From the NCBI RefSeq assembly GCF_003143995.1, contig NZ_QFWG01000002.1, forward strand, positions 186,001 to 250,000: a DNA stretch of 64,000 nt. Reading direction: 5' to 3'. The position numbers and the translations under genes are program-made. The stretch is from Pseudoglutamicibacter cumminsii (GTDB lineage: Bacteria > Actinomycetota > Actinomycetes > Actinomycetales > Micrococcaceae). Under the pieces are notes generated by a model. That model ran no database searches. It had not been told where the DNA came from and worked only from the letters and a program-made list of their open reading frames with translations. The stretch's first letter is position 1; each line of letters opens with the position of its first letter. Of this stretch, positions 9,488-18,045 are shown piece after piece.

Positions 9488-10273
9488 ATGGGTCAGAAGA
9501 TTAATCCAAACGGCTTCCGACTCGGTATCACCACCGACCACGTGTCGCGCTGGTTCGCCGATTCGAAGCTGCCGGGTCAGTCCTACGCTGACTACGTCAA
9601 GGAAGACGTCAAAATCCGCTCGCTGGTGACTGACGGCATGGATCGTGCCGGCATCTCCAAGGTCGAGATCGAACGTACCCGTGACCGTGTACGTGTGGAC
9701 ATCCACACCGCACGCCCAGGTATCGTCATCGGCCGCCGCGGTGCAGAAGCAGACCGTCTTCGCGGTGAGCTCGAGAAGCTCACCAACAAGCAGGTTCAGC
9801 TGAACATCCTCGAGGTCAAGAACCCAGAGATCGATGCGCAGCTCGTAGCTCAGGGTATCGCTGAGCAGCTTGCCTCCCGTGTGGCATTCCGCCGTGCAAT
9901 GAAGAAGGCAATCCAGTCGGCAATGCGCGCTGGCGCTAAGGGCATCCGTGTCCAGTGCTCCGGCCGCCTCGGTGGCGCAGAAATGAGCCGCCGCGAGTTC
10001 TACCGCGAGGGCCAGGTGCCACTGCACACTCTCCGCGCGAACATCGACTACGGCTTCTTCGAGGCAAAGACCACCTTCGGCCGCATCGGCGTGAAGGTCT
10101 GGGTCTACAAGGGAGACGTCACTGATAAGGAACTCGCTGCACAGCAGGCAGCAGCACCAGGCCGTGGTGGCCGTCGCGGCGATCGCCGTGGTGGCGGTCG
10201 CGGTGGCGAGCGTCGCCGTCGTAACGATCGTGGTGCAGCAGCTCCAGCAGCAGCTGAAGGAGGCAACGCCTGA
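9488..10273 (+). CDS. rpsC: 30S ribosomal protein S3 with RG-rich tail
   Basis: S3 forms part of the mRNA entry channel and has helicase-aiding basic residues. The 261-residue protein has the KH-type region ([19 protein letters not shown]) near residue 80 and the signature [20 protein letters not shown]. After about residue 218 it gains a C-terminal tail with [21 protein letters not shown], then an Ala-rich end. Such tails occur in actinobacterial S3, though this one is notably rich in RG pairs. Its TGA overlaps the rplP ATG. Confidence 0.97.
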   Translation: MGQKINPNGFRLGITTDHVSRWFADSKLPGQSYADYVKEDVKIRSLVTDGMDRAGISKVEIERTRDRVRVDIHTARPGIVIGRRGAEADRLRGELEKLTNKQVQLNILEVKNPEIDAQLVAQGIAEQLASRVAFRRAMKKAIQSAMRAGAKGIRVQCSGRLGGAEMSRREFYREGQVPLHTLRANIDYGFFEAKTTFGRIGVKVWVYKGDVTDKELAAQQAAAPGRGGRRGDRRGGGRGGERRRRNDRGAAAPAAAEGGNA

Positions 10274-10689
10274 TGCTGATTCCACGTCGCGTCAAGTACC
10301 GCAAGCAGCACCACCCAGGCCGTAAGGGCATGGCATCTGGTGGCACCGAGGTGACCTTCGGTGAGTGGGGCATCCAGGCTCTCACTCCTGCATACGTCAC
10401 CAACCGCCAGATTGAAGCTGCACGTATTGCGATGACCCGCCACATCAAGCGTGGCGGTAAGGTCTGGATCAACATCTTCCCAGACCGTCCACTGACCAAG
10501 AAACCTGCCGAAACCCGCATGGGTTCCGGTAAGGGTTCGCCAGAGTGGTGGGTTGCAAACGTCAAGCCAGGTCGCGTTATGTTCGAACTGGCAGGCGTTT
10601 CCGAAGAGGTCGCTCGCGAAGCTCTTCGTCTTGCAATCCACAAGCTTCCGCTGAAGGCGCGTATTGTGCGCCGCGAGGGTGGTGAATGA
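10273..10689 (+). CDS. rplP: 50S ribosomal protein L16
   Basis: L16 organises the A-site tRNA binding region of the large subunit. The 138-residue product begins [19 protein letters not shown], and the signature [20 protein letters not shown] lies near residue 55, followed by [14 protein letters not shown]. Start and stop overlap with rpsC and lie 4 nt from rpmC, so the three are likely translated in a coupled way. Confidence 0.97.
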   Translation: MLIPRRVKYRKQHHPGRKGMASGGTEVTFGEWGIQALTPAYVTNRQIEAARIAMTRHIKRGGKVWINIFPDRPLTKKPAETRMGSGKGSPEWWVANVKPGRVMFELAGVSEEVAREALRLAIHKLPLKARIVRREGGE

Positions 10690-10693
10690 TCCA

Positions 10694-10987
10694 ATGGCTA
10701 TCGGTTCTAAGGATCTCGCAGTCGACAAGCTCGACGGCATGGACAACGCTCGTCTGAACGAGGAGCTTGCAAACGCTAAGAAGGAACTCTTCAACCTGCG
10801 TTTCCAGGCTGCAACCGGTCAGCTCGAGCAGCACGGTCGCCTGAAGGCCGTCAAGCGCGACATCGCTCGCATCTACACGATTCTTCGTGAGCGTGAGCTC
10901 GGCATCCGCGAGGATGTTGTCGCTACCAAGACTGACGACAAGAAGAAGACCAAGAAGAAGACCAAGAAGGCGGAGGACGCTAAGTGA
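10694..10987 (+). CDS. rpmC: 50S ribosomal protein L29
   Basis: L29 sits at the tunnel exit beside L23. The core ([37 protein letters not shown]) is typical of L29. I chose ATG 10694 ([10 protein letters not shown]), preceded by gagggtggtg, rather than the longer in-frame start at 10664 inside rplP. The 97-residue product is longer than the usual 65-75 because of a lysine-rich C-terminus ([13 protein letters not shown]). Confidence 0.95.
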   Translation: MAIGSKDLAVDKLDGMDNARLNEELANAKKELFNLRFQAATGQLEQHGRLKAVKRDIARIYTILRERELGIREDVVATKTDDKKKTKKKTKKAEDAK

Positions 10988-11277
10988 TGAGCGAAAAGGA
11001 GAACGCTGTGGCCGAAGAGGCACAAGCCCGCGGTTACCGCAAAACCCTGCGCGGTTACGTGGTGTCCGACAAGATGGATAAGACCATCGTGGTCAACGTT
11101 GAGGACCGTGTGAAGCACGCCCTCTACGGCAAGGTCATGCGCCGCTCGAAGCGCGTGAAGGCTCACGATGAGAACAACACCGCCGGCATTGGCGACTTGG
11201 TCATCGTGGCTGAGACCCGCCCGCTGTCCAAGGACAAGCACTGGCGCCTGGTTGAAATCGTCGAGAAGGCGAAGTAA
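10987..11277 (+). CDS. rpsQ: 30S ribosomal protein S17
   Basis: S17 is a primary 16S rRNA binding protein. The sequence [19 protein letters not shown] and [22 protein letters not shown] match the OB-fold family. ATG 10987 overlaps the rpmC stop by one base; a GTG at 10984 is also in frame and would add one residue. The N-terminus carries about 10 extra acidic residues. It is the last gene of the S10 transcription unit: a strong terminator begins 42 nt downstream. Confidence 0.96.
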   Translation: MSEKENAVAEEAQARGYRKTLRGYVVSDKMDKTIVVNVEDRVKHALYGKVMRRSKRVKAHDENNTAGIGDLVIVAETRPLSKDKHWRLVEIVEKAK

Positions 11278-11319
11278 GCCAGATCTAGCTATCGGGGCAG
11301 CATCCCGCTGACCCATCTA

Positions 11320-11371
11320 GGCCGGAACTGTGATCGTGCTAACGCGATTACAGTTCCGGCCCTCTTTTTTG
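11320..11371 (+). terminator. Intrinsic terminator of the S10 operon
   Basis: GGCCGGAACTGT (11320-11331) pairs with ACAGTTCCGGCC (11350-11361), extended inward by ATCG/CGAT-like pairs. The run ctctttttt follows at 11362-11370. The next promoter element starts only two bases after the T-run. Confidence 0.92.
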
Positions 11372-11372
11372 T

Positions 11373-11378
11373 TAGACT
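11373..11378 (+). promoter_or_regulatory. Candidate -10 element of the rplN operon promoter
   Basis: TAGACT (11373-11378) lies directly behind the S10 terminator, so the -35 region would fall inside the terminator stem (TTACAG, 11348-11353, 19-nt gap). The same hexamer precedes tuf and rplM. Confidence 0.5.
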
Positions 11379-11418
11379 AGAAAGTCCGTGCGTTAGCTGG
11401 TTGCGCGCGCCCTAAAAC

Positions 11419-11672
11419 AAGTGTGCCAAGACCTAAGGTCTAAAACACTCGTAACGGGCAAGTGAACGGAGACTATCCACCTCCACCAGCTGACATAGAG
11501 ATCAGCCAGCCACACCATCGGCAGCTTATATATCTCAAGCACGGGCTCAGGCCGAAAGCCTCGGCCCTGACCCCTCCACTGGAACGCAACAAACGTTCCG
11601 ACGCATGGGTCAGGGGTAAGCGATGGCCTGAGAAGTCCATTCATTCCGTTCCGCAAGGCTTCGAGTACGAAG
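11419..11672 (+). ncRNA. Structured leader of the L14 (rplN) operon with competing helices
   Basis: A nested fold spans 11546-11632. CTCAGGCC (11546-11553) pairs with GGCCTGAG (11625-11632); inside it CCCTGACCC (11565-11573) pairs with GGGTCAGGG (11607-11615); inside that GGAACG (11581-11586) pairs with CGTTCC (11594-11599). An alternative hairpin, GGCCGA (11550-11555) with TCGGCC (11561-11566), uses bases of both outer helices and cannot coexist with them. Separate hairpins are AGTGT/ACACT enclosing AGACC/GGTCT near 11422-11451, and CTTCG/CGAAG at 11659-11672. The leader of about 310 nt has no supported gene. A switch role is inferred. Confidence 0.6.
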
Positions 11673-11697
11673 AACCAGCGAGACACAGGAGAGACTA

Positions 11698-12066
11698 GTG
11701 ATTCAGCAGGAATCGCGACTGAAGGTCGCCGACAACACGGGCGCCAAGGAAATCCTGGCCATCCGCGTTCTCGGCGGAACCAACCGTCGCTATGCAGGAA
11801 TTGGTGACGTCATCGTCGCCACCGTCAAGGACGCAATCCCTGGCGGAAACGTAAAGAAGGGCGACGTCGTCAAAGCCGTCGTCGTCCGTACCAAGAAGGA
11901 ACGTCGCCGCGTTGACGGTTCGTACATCAAGTTCGACGAAAACGCAGCCGTTATCCTCAAGAACGACAACGAGCCACGCGGTACGCGTATCTTCGGGCCA
12001 GTAGCCCGCGAGCTGCGCGATAAGCGTTTCATGAAGATCGTTTCGCTGGCGCCGGAGGTGCTCTGA
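11698..12066 (+). CDS. rplN: 50S ribosomal protein L14
   Basis: L14 forms bridge B8 with the 30S subunit and binds the silencing factor RsfS in other bacteria. The 122-residue product begins [19 protein letters not shown] and contains [16 protein letters not shown]. The GTG start follows caggagagacta. It opens a second r-protein unit (rplN to rplO) with its own promoter candidate and long leader. Confidence 0.97.
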   Translation: MIQQESRLKVADNTGAKEILAIRVLGGTNRRYAGIGDVIVATVKDAIPGGNVKKGDVVKAVVVRTKKERRRVDGSYIKFDENAAVILKNDNEPRGTRIFGPVARELRDKRFMKIVSLAPEVL

Positions 12067-12069
12067 CTC

Positions 12070-12414
12070 ATGGGTGCAAAGATCAAGAAAGACGACCTGG
12101 TACAGGTCCTGTCCGGCAAGGACAAGGGTCTCCAGGGCAAGGTCCTGAAGGTTATCCCGTCTGAGCAGCGCGTGATTGTTGAAGGCGTCAACGTCGTCAC
12201 CAAGCACAACCGTGAAGGCCAGACTGAACGCGGTTCAAAGACCGGCGGCATCGAGAAGGTCGAGGCACCGATCCACGTTTCCAACGTTGCGATCGTTGAC
12301 CCAGAGACCAAGAAGCCAACCCGTGTTGGCTTCCGCCTCGAAACCGTAACCAAGGACGGCCGCGAGAAGACCGTCCGTATTCGTTACGCCAAGGCTTCCG
12401 GGAAGGATCTGTGA
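12070..12414 (+). CDS. rplX: 50S ribosomal protein L24
   Basis: L24 is an assembly initiator protein near the tunnel exit. The KOW motif is visible at the start ([20 protein letters not shown]), followed by [14 protein letters not shown] and the [19 protein letters not shown] region. The 114-residue length fits. It starts 4 bases after the rplN stop, and its own stop overlaps the rplE start. Confidence 0.97.
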   Translation: MGAKIKKDDLVQVLSGKDKGLQGKVLKVIPSEQRVIVEGVNVVTKHNREGQTERGSKTGGIEKVEAPIHVSNVAIVDPETKKPTRVGFRLETVTKDGREKTVRIRYAKASGKDL

Positions 12415-12983
12415 TGACTGAAACCGCTACGAAGATCCAGCCGCGTCTGAAGACCAAGTACCGCGAAGAGATCAAGGGCGAACTGCAGAAGCAGTTCGAA
12501 TACAAGAACGTCATGGAAGTTCCAGGCCTCGTGAAGGTCGTTGTGAACATGGGCGTTGGCGAAGCCGCACGTGACTCGAAGGTCATCGAAGGCGCAGTAC
12601 GCGACCTGACCGCGATCACCGGCCAGAAGCCACTTGTATCCAAGGCTCGCAAGTCGATTGCACAGTTCAAGTTGCGCGAAGGCATGCCAATCGGCGCCTA
12701 CGCGACCCTGCGCAACGACCGCATGTGGGAGTTCGTCGACCGCCTCGTCACGCTGGCACTGCCACGTATCCGTGACTTCCGTGGTCTGAACCCTAAGCAG
12801 TTCGACGGTAACGGGAACTACACGTTCGGCCTGACCGAGCAGGTTATGTTCCATGAAATCGATCCAGACAAGATCGACCGCACCCGCGGTATGGACATCA
12901 CCCTCGTAACGTCCGCAAAGACCGACGAAGAAGGCCGCGCGCTCCTCAAGGCGCTGGGCTTCCCGTTCAAGAACGAAAACTAA
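12414..12983 (+). CDS. rplE: 50S ribosomal protein L5
   Basis: L5 binds 5S rRNA and contacts the P-site tRNA elbow. The product (189 residues from ATG 12414; a GTG at 12411 would add one) contains [15 protein letters not shown], the conserved [18 protein letters not shown] and a C-terminal [19 protein letters not shown]. The ATG shares a base with the rplX stop. The common actinobacterial gene rpsN/rpsZ (S14) is not found in the 79-bp gap that follows. Confidence 0.97.
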   Translation: MTETATKIQPRLKTKYREEIKGELQKQFEYKNVMEVPGLVKVVVNMGVGEAARDSKVIEGAVRDLTAITGQKPLVSKARKSIAQFKLREGMPIGAYATLRNDRMWEFVDRLVTLALPRIRDFRGLNPKQFDGNGNYTFGLTEQVMFHEIDPDKIDRTRGMDITLVTSAKTDEEGRALLKALGFPFKNEN

Positions 12984-13062
12984 ACCAACTACGTCGAAGG
13001 TCCTCCGAAACCAGCCCTAACAGGCGGCGAGGAAACCCCGACGAGGAAGGGCACAAGCCCAC

Positions 13063-13461
13063 ATGACCATGACAGATCCGGTCGCAGACATGCTGACGCG
13101 TCTGCGCAACGCGAACTCTGCACACCACGAGGACGTCACCATGCCGTCCTCCAAGCTGAAGGTCCGCATCGCGGAAATCCTCAAGGCTGAAGGCTACATC
13201 GCTGACTACGCCGAAGAGGACGCCCGCGTTGGCAAGAACCTCAAGATTGACCTCAAGTTCGGCCCGAACCGTGAGCGCGCCATCGCTGGCCTCCGCCGCG
13301 TCTCGAAGCCAGGCTTGCGCGTCTACGCGAAGTCCACTGAGCTGCCTAAGGTATTGGGCGGTCTTGGCATCGCGATCCTGTCCACGTCTTCCGGTCTTTT
13401 GACTGACCGGCAGGCAGAGTCCAAGGGCGTTGGCGGCGAAGTCGTCGCTTACGTCTGGTAA
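13063..13461 (+). CDS. rpsH: 30S ribosomal protein S8
   Basis: S8 binds helix 21 of 16S rRNA and, in E. coli, represses the spc operon. The 132-residue protein starts [19 protein letters not shown] and ends with the RNA-binding signature [22 protein letters not shown]-like segment ([12 protein letters not shown]). An ATG two codons in is an alternative. The ribosome binding site is gaggaaggg. Confidence 0.97.
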   Translation: MTMTDPVADMLTRLRNANSAHHEDVTMPSSKLKVRIAEILKAEGYIADYAEEDARVGKNLKIDLKFGPNRERAIAGLRRVSKPGLRVYAKSTELPKVLGGLGIAILSTSSGLLTDRQAESKGVGGEVVAYVW

Positions 13462-13478
13462 GGGAAGGGGAAGACACT

Positions 13479-14015
13479 ATGTCACGTATCGGACGTCTTC
13501 CGATCACCGTTCCCTCGGGCGTCGAGGTCAAGATCGACGGCCAAGAGGTATTCGTGAAGGGCCCTAAGGGCGAGCTCTCCCACACCGTTCCTTCGATGCT
13601 GACTGTTTCTCAGGAAGAGAACACCGTCAAGGTCGAGCGTCCGGATGACGAGCGCGAAACCCGCGGCCAGCACGGCCTGACCCGCACCTTGATCTACAAC
13701 ATGATCGTTGGTGTCACCGAGGGCTACTCCAAGAAGCTCGAAATCACCGGTACTGGTTACCGTGTAATGGCCAAGGGCCAGGATCTCGAGTTCCAGCTCG
13801 GCTTCTCGCACCCAATCATCGTGAAGGCCGCCGAAGGCGTTACCTACACGGTTGAAGGCACCAACAAGGTGACCGTTTCGGGTATCGACAAGCAGCGCGT
13901 CGGTGAAGCCGCCGCGAAAATCCACAAGCTCCGTAAGCAGGATCCTTACAAGGGTAAGGGCATCAAGTACGAGGGCGAAGTCATCCGCCGCAAGGTCGGA
14001 AAGGCAGGTAAGTGA
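13479..14015 (+). CDS. rplF: 50S ribosomal protein L6
   Basis: L6 supports the sarcin-ricin loop and the factor binding site. The 178-residue product begins [20 protein letters not shown]. The C-terminal domain has the L6 signature [18 protein letters not shown]. The start follows gggaaggggaagacact. The four-base GTGA overlap with a possible rplR start suggests coupling. Confidence 0.97.
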   Translation: MSRIGRLPITVPSGVEVKIDGQEVFVKGPKGELSHTVPSMLTVSQEENTVKVERPDDERETRGQHGLTRTLIYNMIVGVTEGYSKKLEITGTGYRVMAKGQDLEFQLGFSHPIIVKAAEGVTYTVEGTNKVTVSGIDKQRVGEAAAKIHKLRKQDPYKGKGIKYEGEVIRRKVGKAGK

Positions 14016-14017
14016 CT

Positions 14018-14389
14018 ATGGCTCTGGCTACAAAGAAGAGCTCCCGGGCTGCCTCCCGCAGCCGTCGTCACGCTCGTGTGCGCAAGCACATCGTGGGCAC
14101 CGCTGTCCGTCCGCGCCTCGTCGTTTCCCGCTCCGCGCGCCACATCGTCGCGCAGATCGTGGACGATGGCCGCGGCGTGACGCTCGCGTCTGCCCGCACC
14201 ATGGAAGCCGATATTCGTGCTTTCGAGGGTGACAAGACCGCAAAGGCTAAGCGCGTTGGCGAGCTTCTCGCTGAACGTGCAAAGGCTGCCGGTATCGAAG
14301 CTGTGGTTTTTGACCGCGGCGGTAACAAGTATCACGGCCGCGTGGCCGCGGTCGCCGAAGGCGCGCGTGAAGGTGGGCTGGCACTGTGA
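14018..14389 (+). CDS. rplR: 50S ribosomal protein L18
   Basis: L18 binds 5S rRNA with L5. The basic N-terminus ([18 protein letters not shown]) leads into the conserved [20 protein letters not shown] region, and [20 protein letters not shown] lies near the end. I prefer ATG 14018 (MALATKK), 6 nt after aggtaag; a GTG at 14012 in the same frame would add two residues. Its stop overlaps the rpsE GTG by four bases. Confidence 0.95.
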   Translation: MALATKKSSRAASRSRRHARVRKHIVGTAVRPRLVVSRSARHIVAQIVDDGRGVTLASARTMEADIRAFEGDKTAKAKRVGELLAERAKAAGIEAVVFDRGGNKYHGRVAAVAEGAREGGLAL

Positions 14390-15087
14390 GTGAAGAAATG
14401 AAGAACGAAGCCCCTGTGGAAGAGCAGAACAACGCCCAGGGCGAAGAGAAGAACGACGCGGGTCAGCGTCGCGGACGTGGCGAAGGCCGCGGTCGCGGTG
14501 AAGGCCGTGGACGTGGCGAGGATCGCGGCCGTGGCCGTGACAACCGCCGTGGCCAGGACGATGACAAGGACAAGTTCCTCGAGCGCGTCGTCACCATTAA
14601 CCGTGTTTCCAAGGTCGTCAAGGGTGGTCGTCGCTTCAGCTTCACCGCGCTTGTCGTCGTAGGTGACGGCAACGGCATGGTTGGCGTCGGCTACGGTAAG
14701 GCCAAGGAAGTTCCAGCAGCCATCCAGAAGGGTGTGGAGGAAGCTAAGAAGAACTTCTTCCGCGTTCCACGCGTTGGCACGACCATCCCGCACCGCGTCA
14801 AGGGCGAAGCCGCTGCAGGCGTCGTTCTCCTTGTTCCGGCTGCTGAGGGTACTGGTGTTATCGCTGGCGGTCCGGTTCGTGCAGTACTCGAGTGCGCAGG
14901 CATTCACGACGTGCTGTCGAAGTCCATGGGCTCGACGAACCAGATCAACATCGTGCACGGCACCATCGCTGCGCTGAAGTCGCTTGAAGAGCCAGCAGCT
15001 GTCGCTGCTCGCCGCGGCTTGGCTCTCGATGAGGTTGCTCCAAGCGCGATGATCCGCAAGATGCAGAACGCGAAGGCAGGTGCCTAA
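14386..15087 (+). CDS. rpsE: 30S ribosomal protein S5 with RG-repeat N-terminus
   Basis: S5 contributes to decoding accuracy and the mRNA entry channel. The core from about residue 60 ([40 protein letters not shown]) is standard. The first 55 residues are an extension that is acidic, then carries repeats of the form [17 protein letters not shown]. The full length is 233 residues against roughly 165-200 in many bacteria. Actinobacterial S5 proteins often have charged extensions; a function as an RNA-binding or condensate-forming arm is only a guess. The GTG start overlaps rplR. Confidence 0.97.
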   Translation: MSEEMKNEAPVEEQNNAQGEEKNDAGQRRGRGEGRGRGEGRGRGEDRGRGRDNRRGQDDDKDKFLERVVTINRVSKVVKGGRRFSFTALVVVGDGNGMVGVGYGKAKEVPAAIQKGVEEAKKNFFRVPRVGTTIPHRVKGEAAAGVVLLVPAAEGTGVIAGGPVRAVLECAGIHDVLSKSMGSTNQINIVHGTIAALKSLEEPAAVAARRGLALDEVAPSAMIRKMQNAKAGA

Positions 15088-15089
15088 TT

Positions 15090-15293
15090 ATGAAGAACCT
15101 GACTCCGTCTGATGCAAAGCTGAACATCACCCTTGTTCGTTCCGTTGCTGGCCGTACCCCGGCTCAGCGTGAGACGGTACGTTCGCTGGGTCTCAAGCGC
15201 ATCGGCCACACGGTCGAGCGCACTGCAGACGCAGTAACCGTTGGCATGGTGAACAAGGTGAAGCACCTGGTTGAGGTCGAGGAGGCCAAGTAA
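15090..15293 (+). CDS. rpmD: 50S ribosomal protein L30
   Basis: This small (67-residue) large-subunit protein carries the L30 signature [20 protein letters not shown] and [13 protein letters not shown]. It begins two bases after the rpsE stop, and rplO starts two bases after it, so the three genes form a tight translation-coupled block. Confidence 0.96.
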   Translation: MKNLTPSDAKLNITLVRSVAGRTPAQRETVRSLGLKRIGHTVERTADAVTVGMVNKVKHLVEVEEAK

Positions 15294-15295
15294 CC

Positions 15296-15754
15296 ATGTC
15301 TGAGAACACTGAGAACCCGATCAAGATCCACGATCTTGCCCCGGCACCAGGTTCCCGCAAGTCGAAGACTCGCGTTGGCCGTGGTGAAGCATCCAAGGGT
15401 AAGACCGCAGGTCGCGGTACCAAGGGCACCAAGGCACGTCGCCAGGTACCTGCAGGCTTCCAGGGCGGTCAGCTTCCGCTGCACATGCGCCTGCCGAAGC
15501 TCCGCGGCTTCAAGAACCCATTCCGCACCGAGTACCAGGTTGTTAACCTGACCCGCCTCGAGGAACTGTTCCCAGAGGGCGGCGAGGTTACGGTCGAGGC
15601 ACTCGTTGCTAAGGGCGCTGTACGCAAGAACCAGCCAGTCAAGGTGCTTGGCACCGGCGAGCTGAACGTGAAGCTCGATGTGAAGGTCAACGCCTTCTCC
15701 GCATCGGCTTCCGAGAAGATTCAGGCTGCTGGCGGTTCCGCTACCATCGTCTGA
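15296..15754 (+). CDS. rplO: 50S ribosomal protein L15
   Basis: L15 is a late-assembly large-subunit protein. The 152-residue product shows the glycine- and basic-rich N-terminal arm ([20 protein letters not shown]), [21 protein letters not shown] and the C-terminal [18 protein letters not shown]. It closes the rplN transcription unit; a 15-bp terminator stem starts 53 nt downstream. secY is therefore set apart from the r-protein genes. Confidence 0.97.
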   Translation: MSENTENPIKIHDLAPAPGSRKSKTRVGRGEASKGKTAGRGTKGTKARRQVPAGFQGGQLPLHMRLPKLRGFKNPFRTEYQVVNLTRLEELFPEGGEVTVEALVAKGAVRKNQPVKVLGTGELNVKLDVKVNAFSASASEKIQAAGGSATIV

Positions 15755-15806
15755 ACATACGTTGAGCGGCATGTGACCGTGTAACAGTTACATGTGGCTC
15801 TGCAAG

Positions 15807-15851
15807 GAGGGGCTCTTTCCGATACGCCGGAAAGAGCCCCTCTTATTTTTA
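15807..15851 (+). terminator. Intrinsic terminator after rplO
   Basis: GAGGGGCTCTTTCCG (15807-15821) pairs perfectly with CGGAAAGAGCCCCTC (15828-15842). The run ttattttta follows. Confidence 0.95.
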
Positions 15852-15982
15852 TAGAAGATTCTGCGGTAACAATATGCGTGGATACGCATCAATGGAGCGT
15901 ATCCACGGCGCGCACAAGGCCAAAACATTCCGCTAGGCGAAGATTTCAAACTGTTAGATTAGCCCCAGCCCGTACTTACCGG

Positions 15983-16035
15983 TAGAATCCCAAGAGCTTA
16001 ACTGTGTCTTTGGTCTTTGCGCCATCGAGACACAG
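15983..16035 (+). promoter_or_regulatory. Candidate secY promoter element and leader hairpin
   Basis: TAGAAT (15983-15988) is a possible -10 element; I see no good -35. Downstream, CTGTGTCT (16002-16009) pairs perfectly with AGACACAG (16028-16035) around an 18-nt loop. The secY site gcaaggag begins 16 nt later. The rest of the 311-bp gap between rplO and secY (15852-15982) shows no gene. Confidence 0.4.
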
Positions 16036-16065
16036 GTTTATTGTCCACTTGCAAGGAGTCCACGC

Positions 16066-17372
16066 GTGCTGAGCGCAATATCAAGGGTTTTCAAAACCCC
16101 AGATCTGCGACGTAAATTGCTGTTTACGATCGGCATCATCATCGTCTACCGCATCGGCGTATTCATTCCGGCGCCAGGCGTGGACTATTCGGCGGTGAAC
16201 CAGTGTCTAGCCCTGACTGATACGTCGGGTGGCTTGTATGAGTTCGTCAACCTGTTCTCGGGTGGCGCGCTGTTGCAGGTATCGATTCTTGCGATGGGCA
16301 TCATGCCGTACATTACGGCGTCCATCATTGTGCAGCTGTTGCGTGTGGTTGTCCCACACTTTGAGGCGCTCCACAAGGAAGGCCAGGCGGGTCAGGCTAA
16401 GCTCACGCAGTACACGCGTTACCTGCCGTTGGTTTGGGTATGTTGCAGGCTACGACGCTTGTGACGCTCGCGAATACGGGTAACTTGTTCCCGGGCTGCC
16501 CGGCTCCTGTTTTCCCTGAAAGCAGTTTGTGGACCATTCTGCTGGCTATCGTCGCGTTGACTGCCGGCACGGTCTTCATTATGTGGCTCGGTGAGCTCGC
16601 AACCGAGCGCGGTGTCGGTAACGGTATGTCGCTGCTGATCTTCGTGTCTATCGTGGCTGGCTTCCCAGGCTCGATGATGAACATCCTTCAGCAGAAGGGC
16701 TGGTTCATCTTCTTCGTCGTGATTGTTCTGGGCCTCGTGGTTCTTGGTTGCGTGGTCTTTGTTGAGCAGTCGCAGCGTCGCGTCCCGGTTCAGTATGCGA
16801 AGCGTATGATCGGGCGCCGCACGGTGGGGGGTACGTCGACGTACATTCCGATCAAGGTCAACATGGCCGGCGTGATCCCTGTTATCTTCGCGTCCTCGTT
16901 GCTGACGTTGCCGATGATGCTGGTGCAGTTCAACCAGGATGCCCAGGGCAACATGCCTGGCTGGGCTGAGTGGATCAACGCTAACCTTGCGACGACGTCC
17001 GCGCCGCTGCACATGGTTCTGTACCTGCTCCTGGTATTTGGTTTCACATATTTCTACGTCTCCATCACGTTCAACCCGGTTGATGTTGCAGACGACATGA
17101 AGAAGTACGGCGGCTTTATCCCGGGCATCCGCGCTGGAGAGCCGACCGCTAAGTATCTGGGCTATGTCTCGTCCCGTATCACGTTCGCTGGCGCTGTCTA
17201 TTTGGCGTTGATTGCGGTCATTCCGGTGATTGCGCTGGTATCGGTCGGGGCAAACCAAAACTTCCCATTCGGTGGTACTTCGCTGCTGATTATGGTTGGT
17301 GTTGGTCTTGAGACGGTCAAGCAAATCAACGCTCAGATGCAGCAACGACACTACGAAGGACTTCTGCGATGA
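16066..17372 (+). CDS. secY: Protein translocase subunit SecY, frame broken by an apparent 1-base deletion
   Basis: SecY is the pore-forming membrane subunit of the Sec translocon. The GTG start at 16066 has the site gcaaggag. The first 120 codons are normal (MLSAISRVFKTPDLRRKLLFT through LTQYTRYL). At 16425/16426 the frame then reads PLVWVCCRLRRL and stops at 16464. The following frame (from 16428: VGLGMLQATTLVTLA) continues as normal SecY to the TGA at 17370-17372. One added base turns ctg-ccg-ttg into ctg-Ncc-gtt and gives a full 435-residue protein. Because SecY is essential and both halves are well conserved, a sequence or assembly error is the most likely cause. The stop overlaps adk (ATGA). 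Confidence 0.93.
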
Positions 17373-17938
17373 CAAAGCGTTTGTTGATTGTTGGCCCTCC
17401 GGGCTCAGGTAAGGGTACTCAGGCTGCTCGTATCACTGAGGGTTTGGGTGTTGTAGCGATTTCCACGGGTGACATTTTCCGTGCGAACGTCAAGGAAATG
17501 ACGCCGTTGGGCATCGAGGCGAAGAAGTACATGGATCGTGGTGACTATGTGCCTGACTCCGTGACGAACTCGATGGTTGAGGATCGCCTCGCTCAGGATG
17601 ACGTCAAGGATGGCTTCCTGCTGGACGGCTACCCTCGCACGGTCGCGCAGGTTGAGTTCCTCGACGGTGTTCTGAAGGCTAAGGGCCAGGATCTTGATGC
17701 TGTCATTCTGTTGACGGCTGATGAAGATGAGCTGGTCAAGCGTCTTCTGAAGCGTGCCGAGATTGAGGGCCGCGATGACGACACCGAAGATGTTATCCGC
17801 CACCGTCTTTCGGTCTACAAGGAGCAGACGGCCGATGTGGTTGCTGCCTACCGTGACCGCGGGCTGGTCCGTGAGGTTGATGGCTTGGGTGAGCTCGACG
17901 AGGTTACCGCGCGCATCATGGATGCGTTGAAGGCCTAA
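17369..17938 (+). CDS. adk: Adenylate kinase, short-lid type
   Basis: Adenylate kinase interconverts ATP + AMP and 2 ADP. The 189-residue protein has the P-loop GPPGSGKGTQ at residues 9-18, the AMP-site STGDIFRAN and the signature FLLDGYPRT. The LID is short and lacks the cysteine pairs of zinc-type kinases. Arginines for catalysis are present in RLSVYKEQT context. The ATG overlaps the secY stop by four bases, and a strong terminator follows, so secY-adk is one unit. Confidence 0.97.
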   Translation: MTKRLLIVGPPGSGKGTQAARITEGLGVVAISTGDIFRANVKEMTPLGIEAKKYMDRGDYVPDSVTNSMVEDRLAQDDVKDGFLLDGYPRTVAQVEFLDGVLKAKGQDLDAVILLTADEDELVKRLLKRAEIEGRDDDTEDVIRHRLSVYKEQTADVVAAYRDRGLVREVDGLGELDEVTARIMDALKA

Positions 17939-17965
17939 CCTGACGCGGTTGAGATTTGTTATGGG

Positions 17966-18017
17966 CGGCGCCCGGTCCTCGTTTACGGGGCCGGGCGCCG
18001 TTCGTTTGTTTTTGTTT
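17966..18017 (+). terminator. Intrinsic terminator after adk
   Basis: CGGCGCCCGG (17966-17975) pairs with CCGGGCGCCG (17991-18000). A T-rich tail (ttcgtttgtttttgttt) follows. Confidence 0.9.
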
Positions 18018-18045
18018 GTGGAGTATGCGGAGGAGGGGCGCCGGT

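Noticed and set aside
11462-11698. A 78-codon frame (MNGDYPPPPADIE...) upstream of rplN.
   Set aside because: It lies wholly in the structured leader, has no family likeness, and its bases follow helix pairing rather than codon structure. A translated leader peptide cannot be fully excluded.
17956-18045. An upstream start giving map a 30-residue N-terminal extension.
   Set aside because: The extension would translate through the adk terminator hairpin and has no homologous character; ATG 18046 has a strong site.
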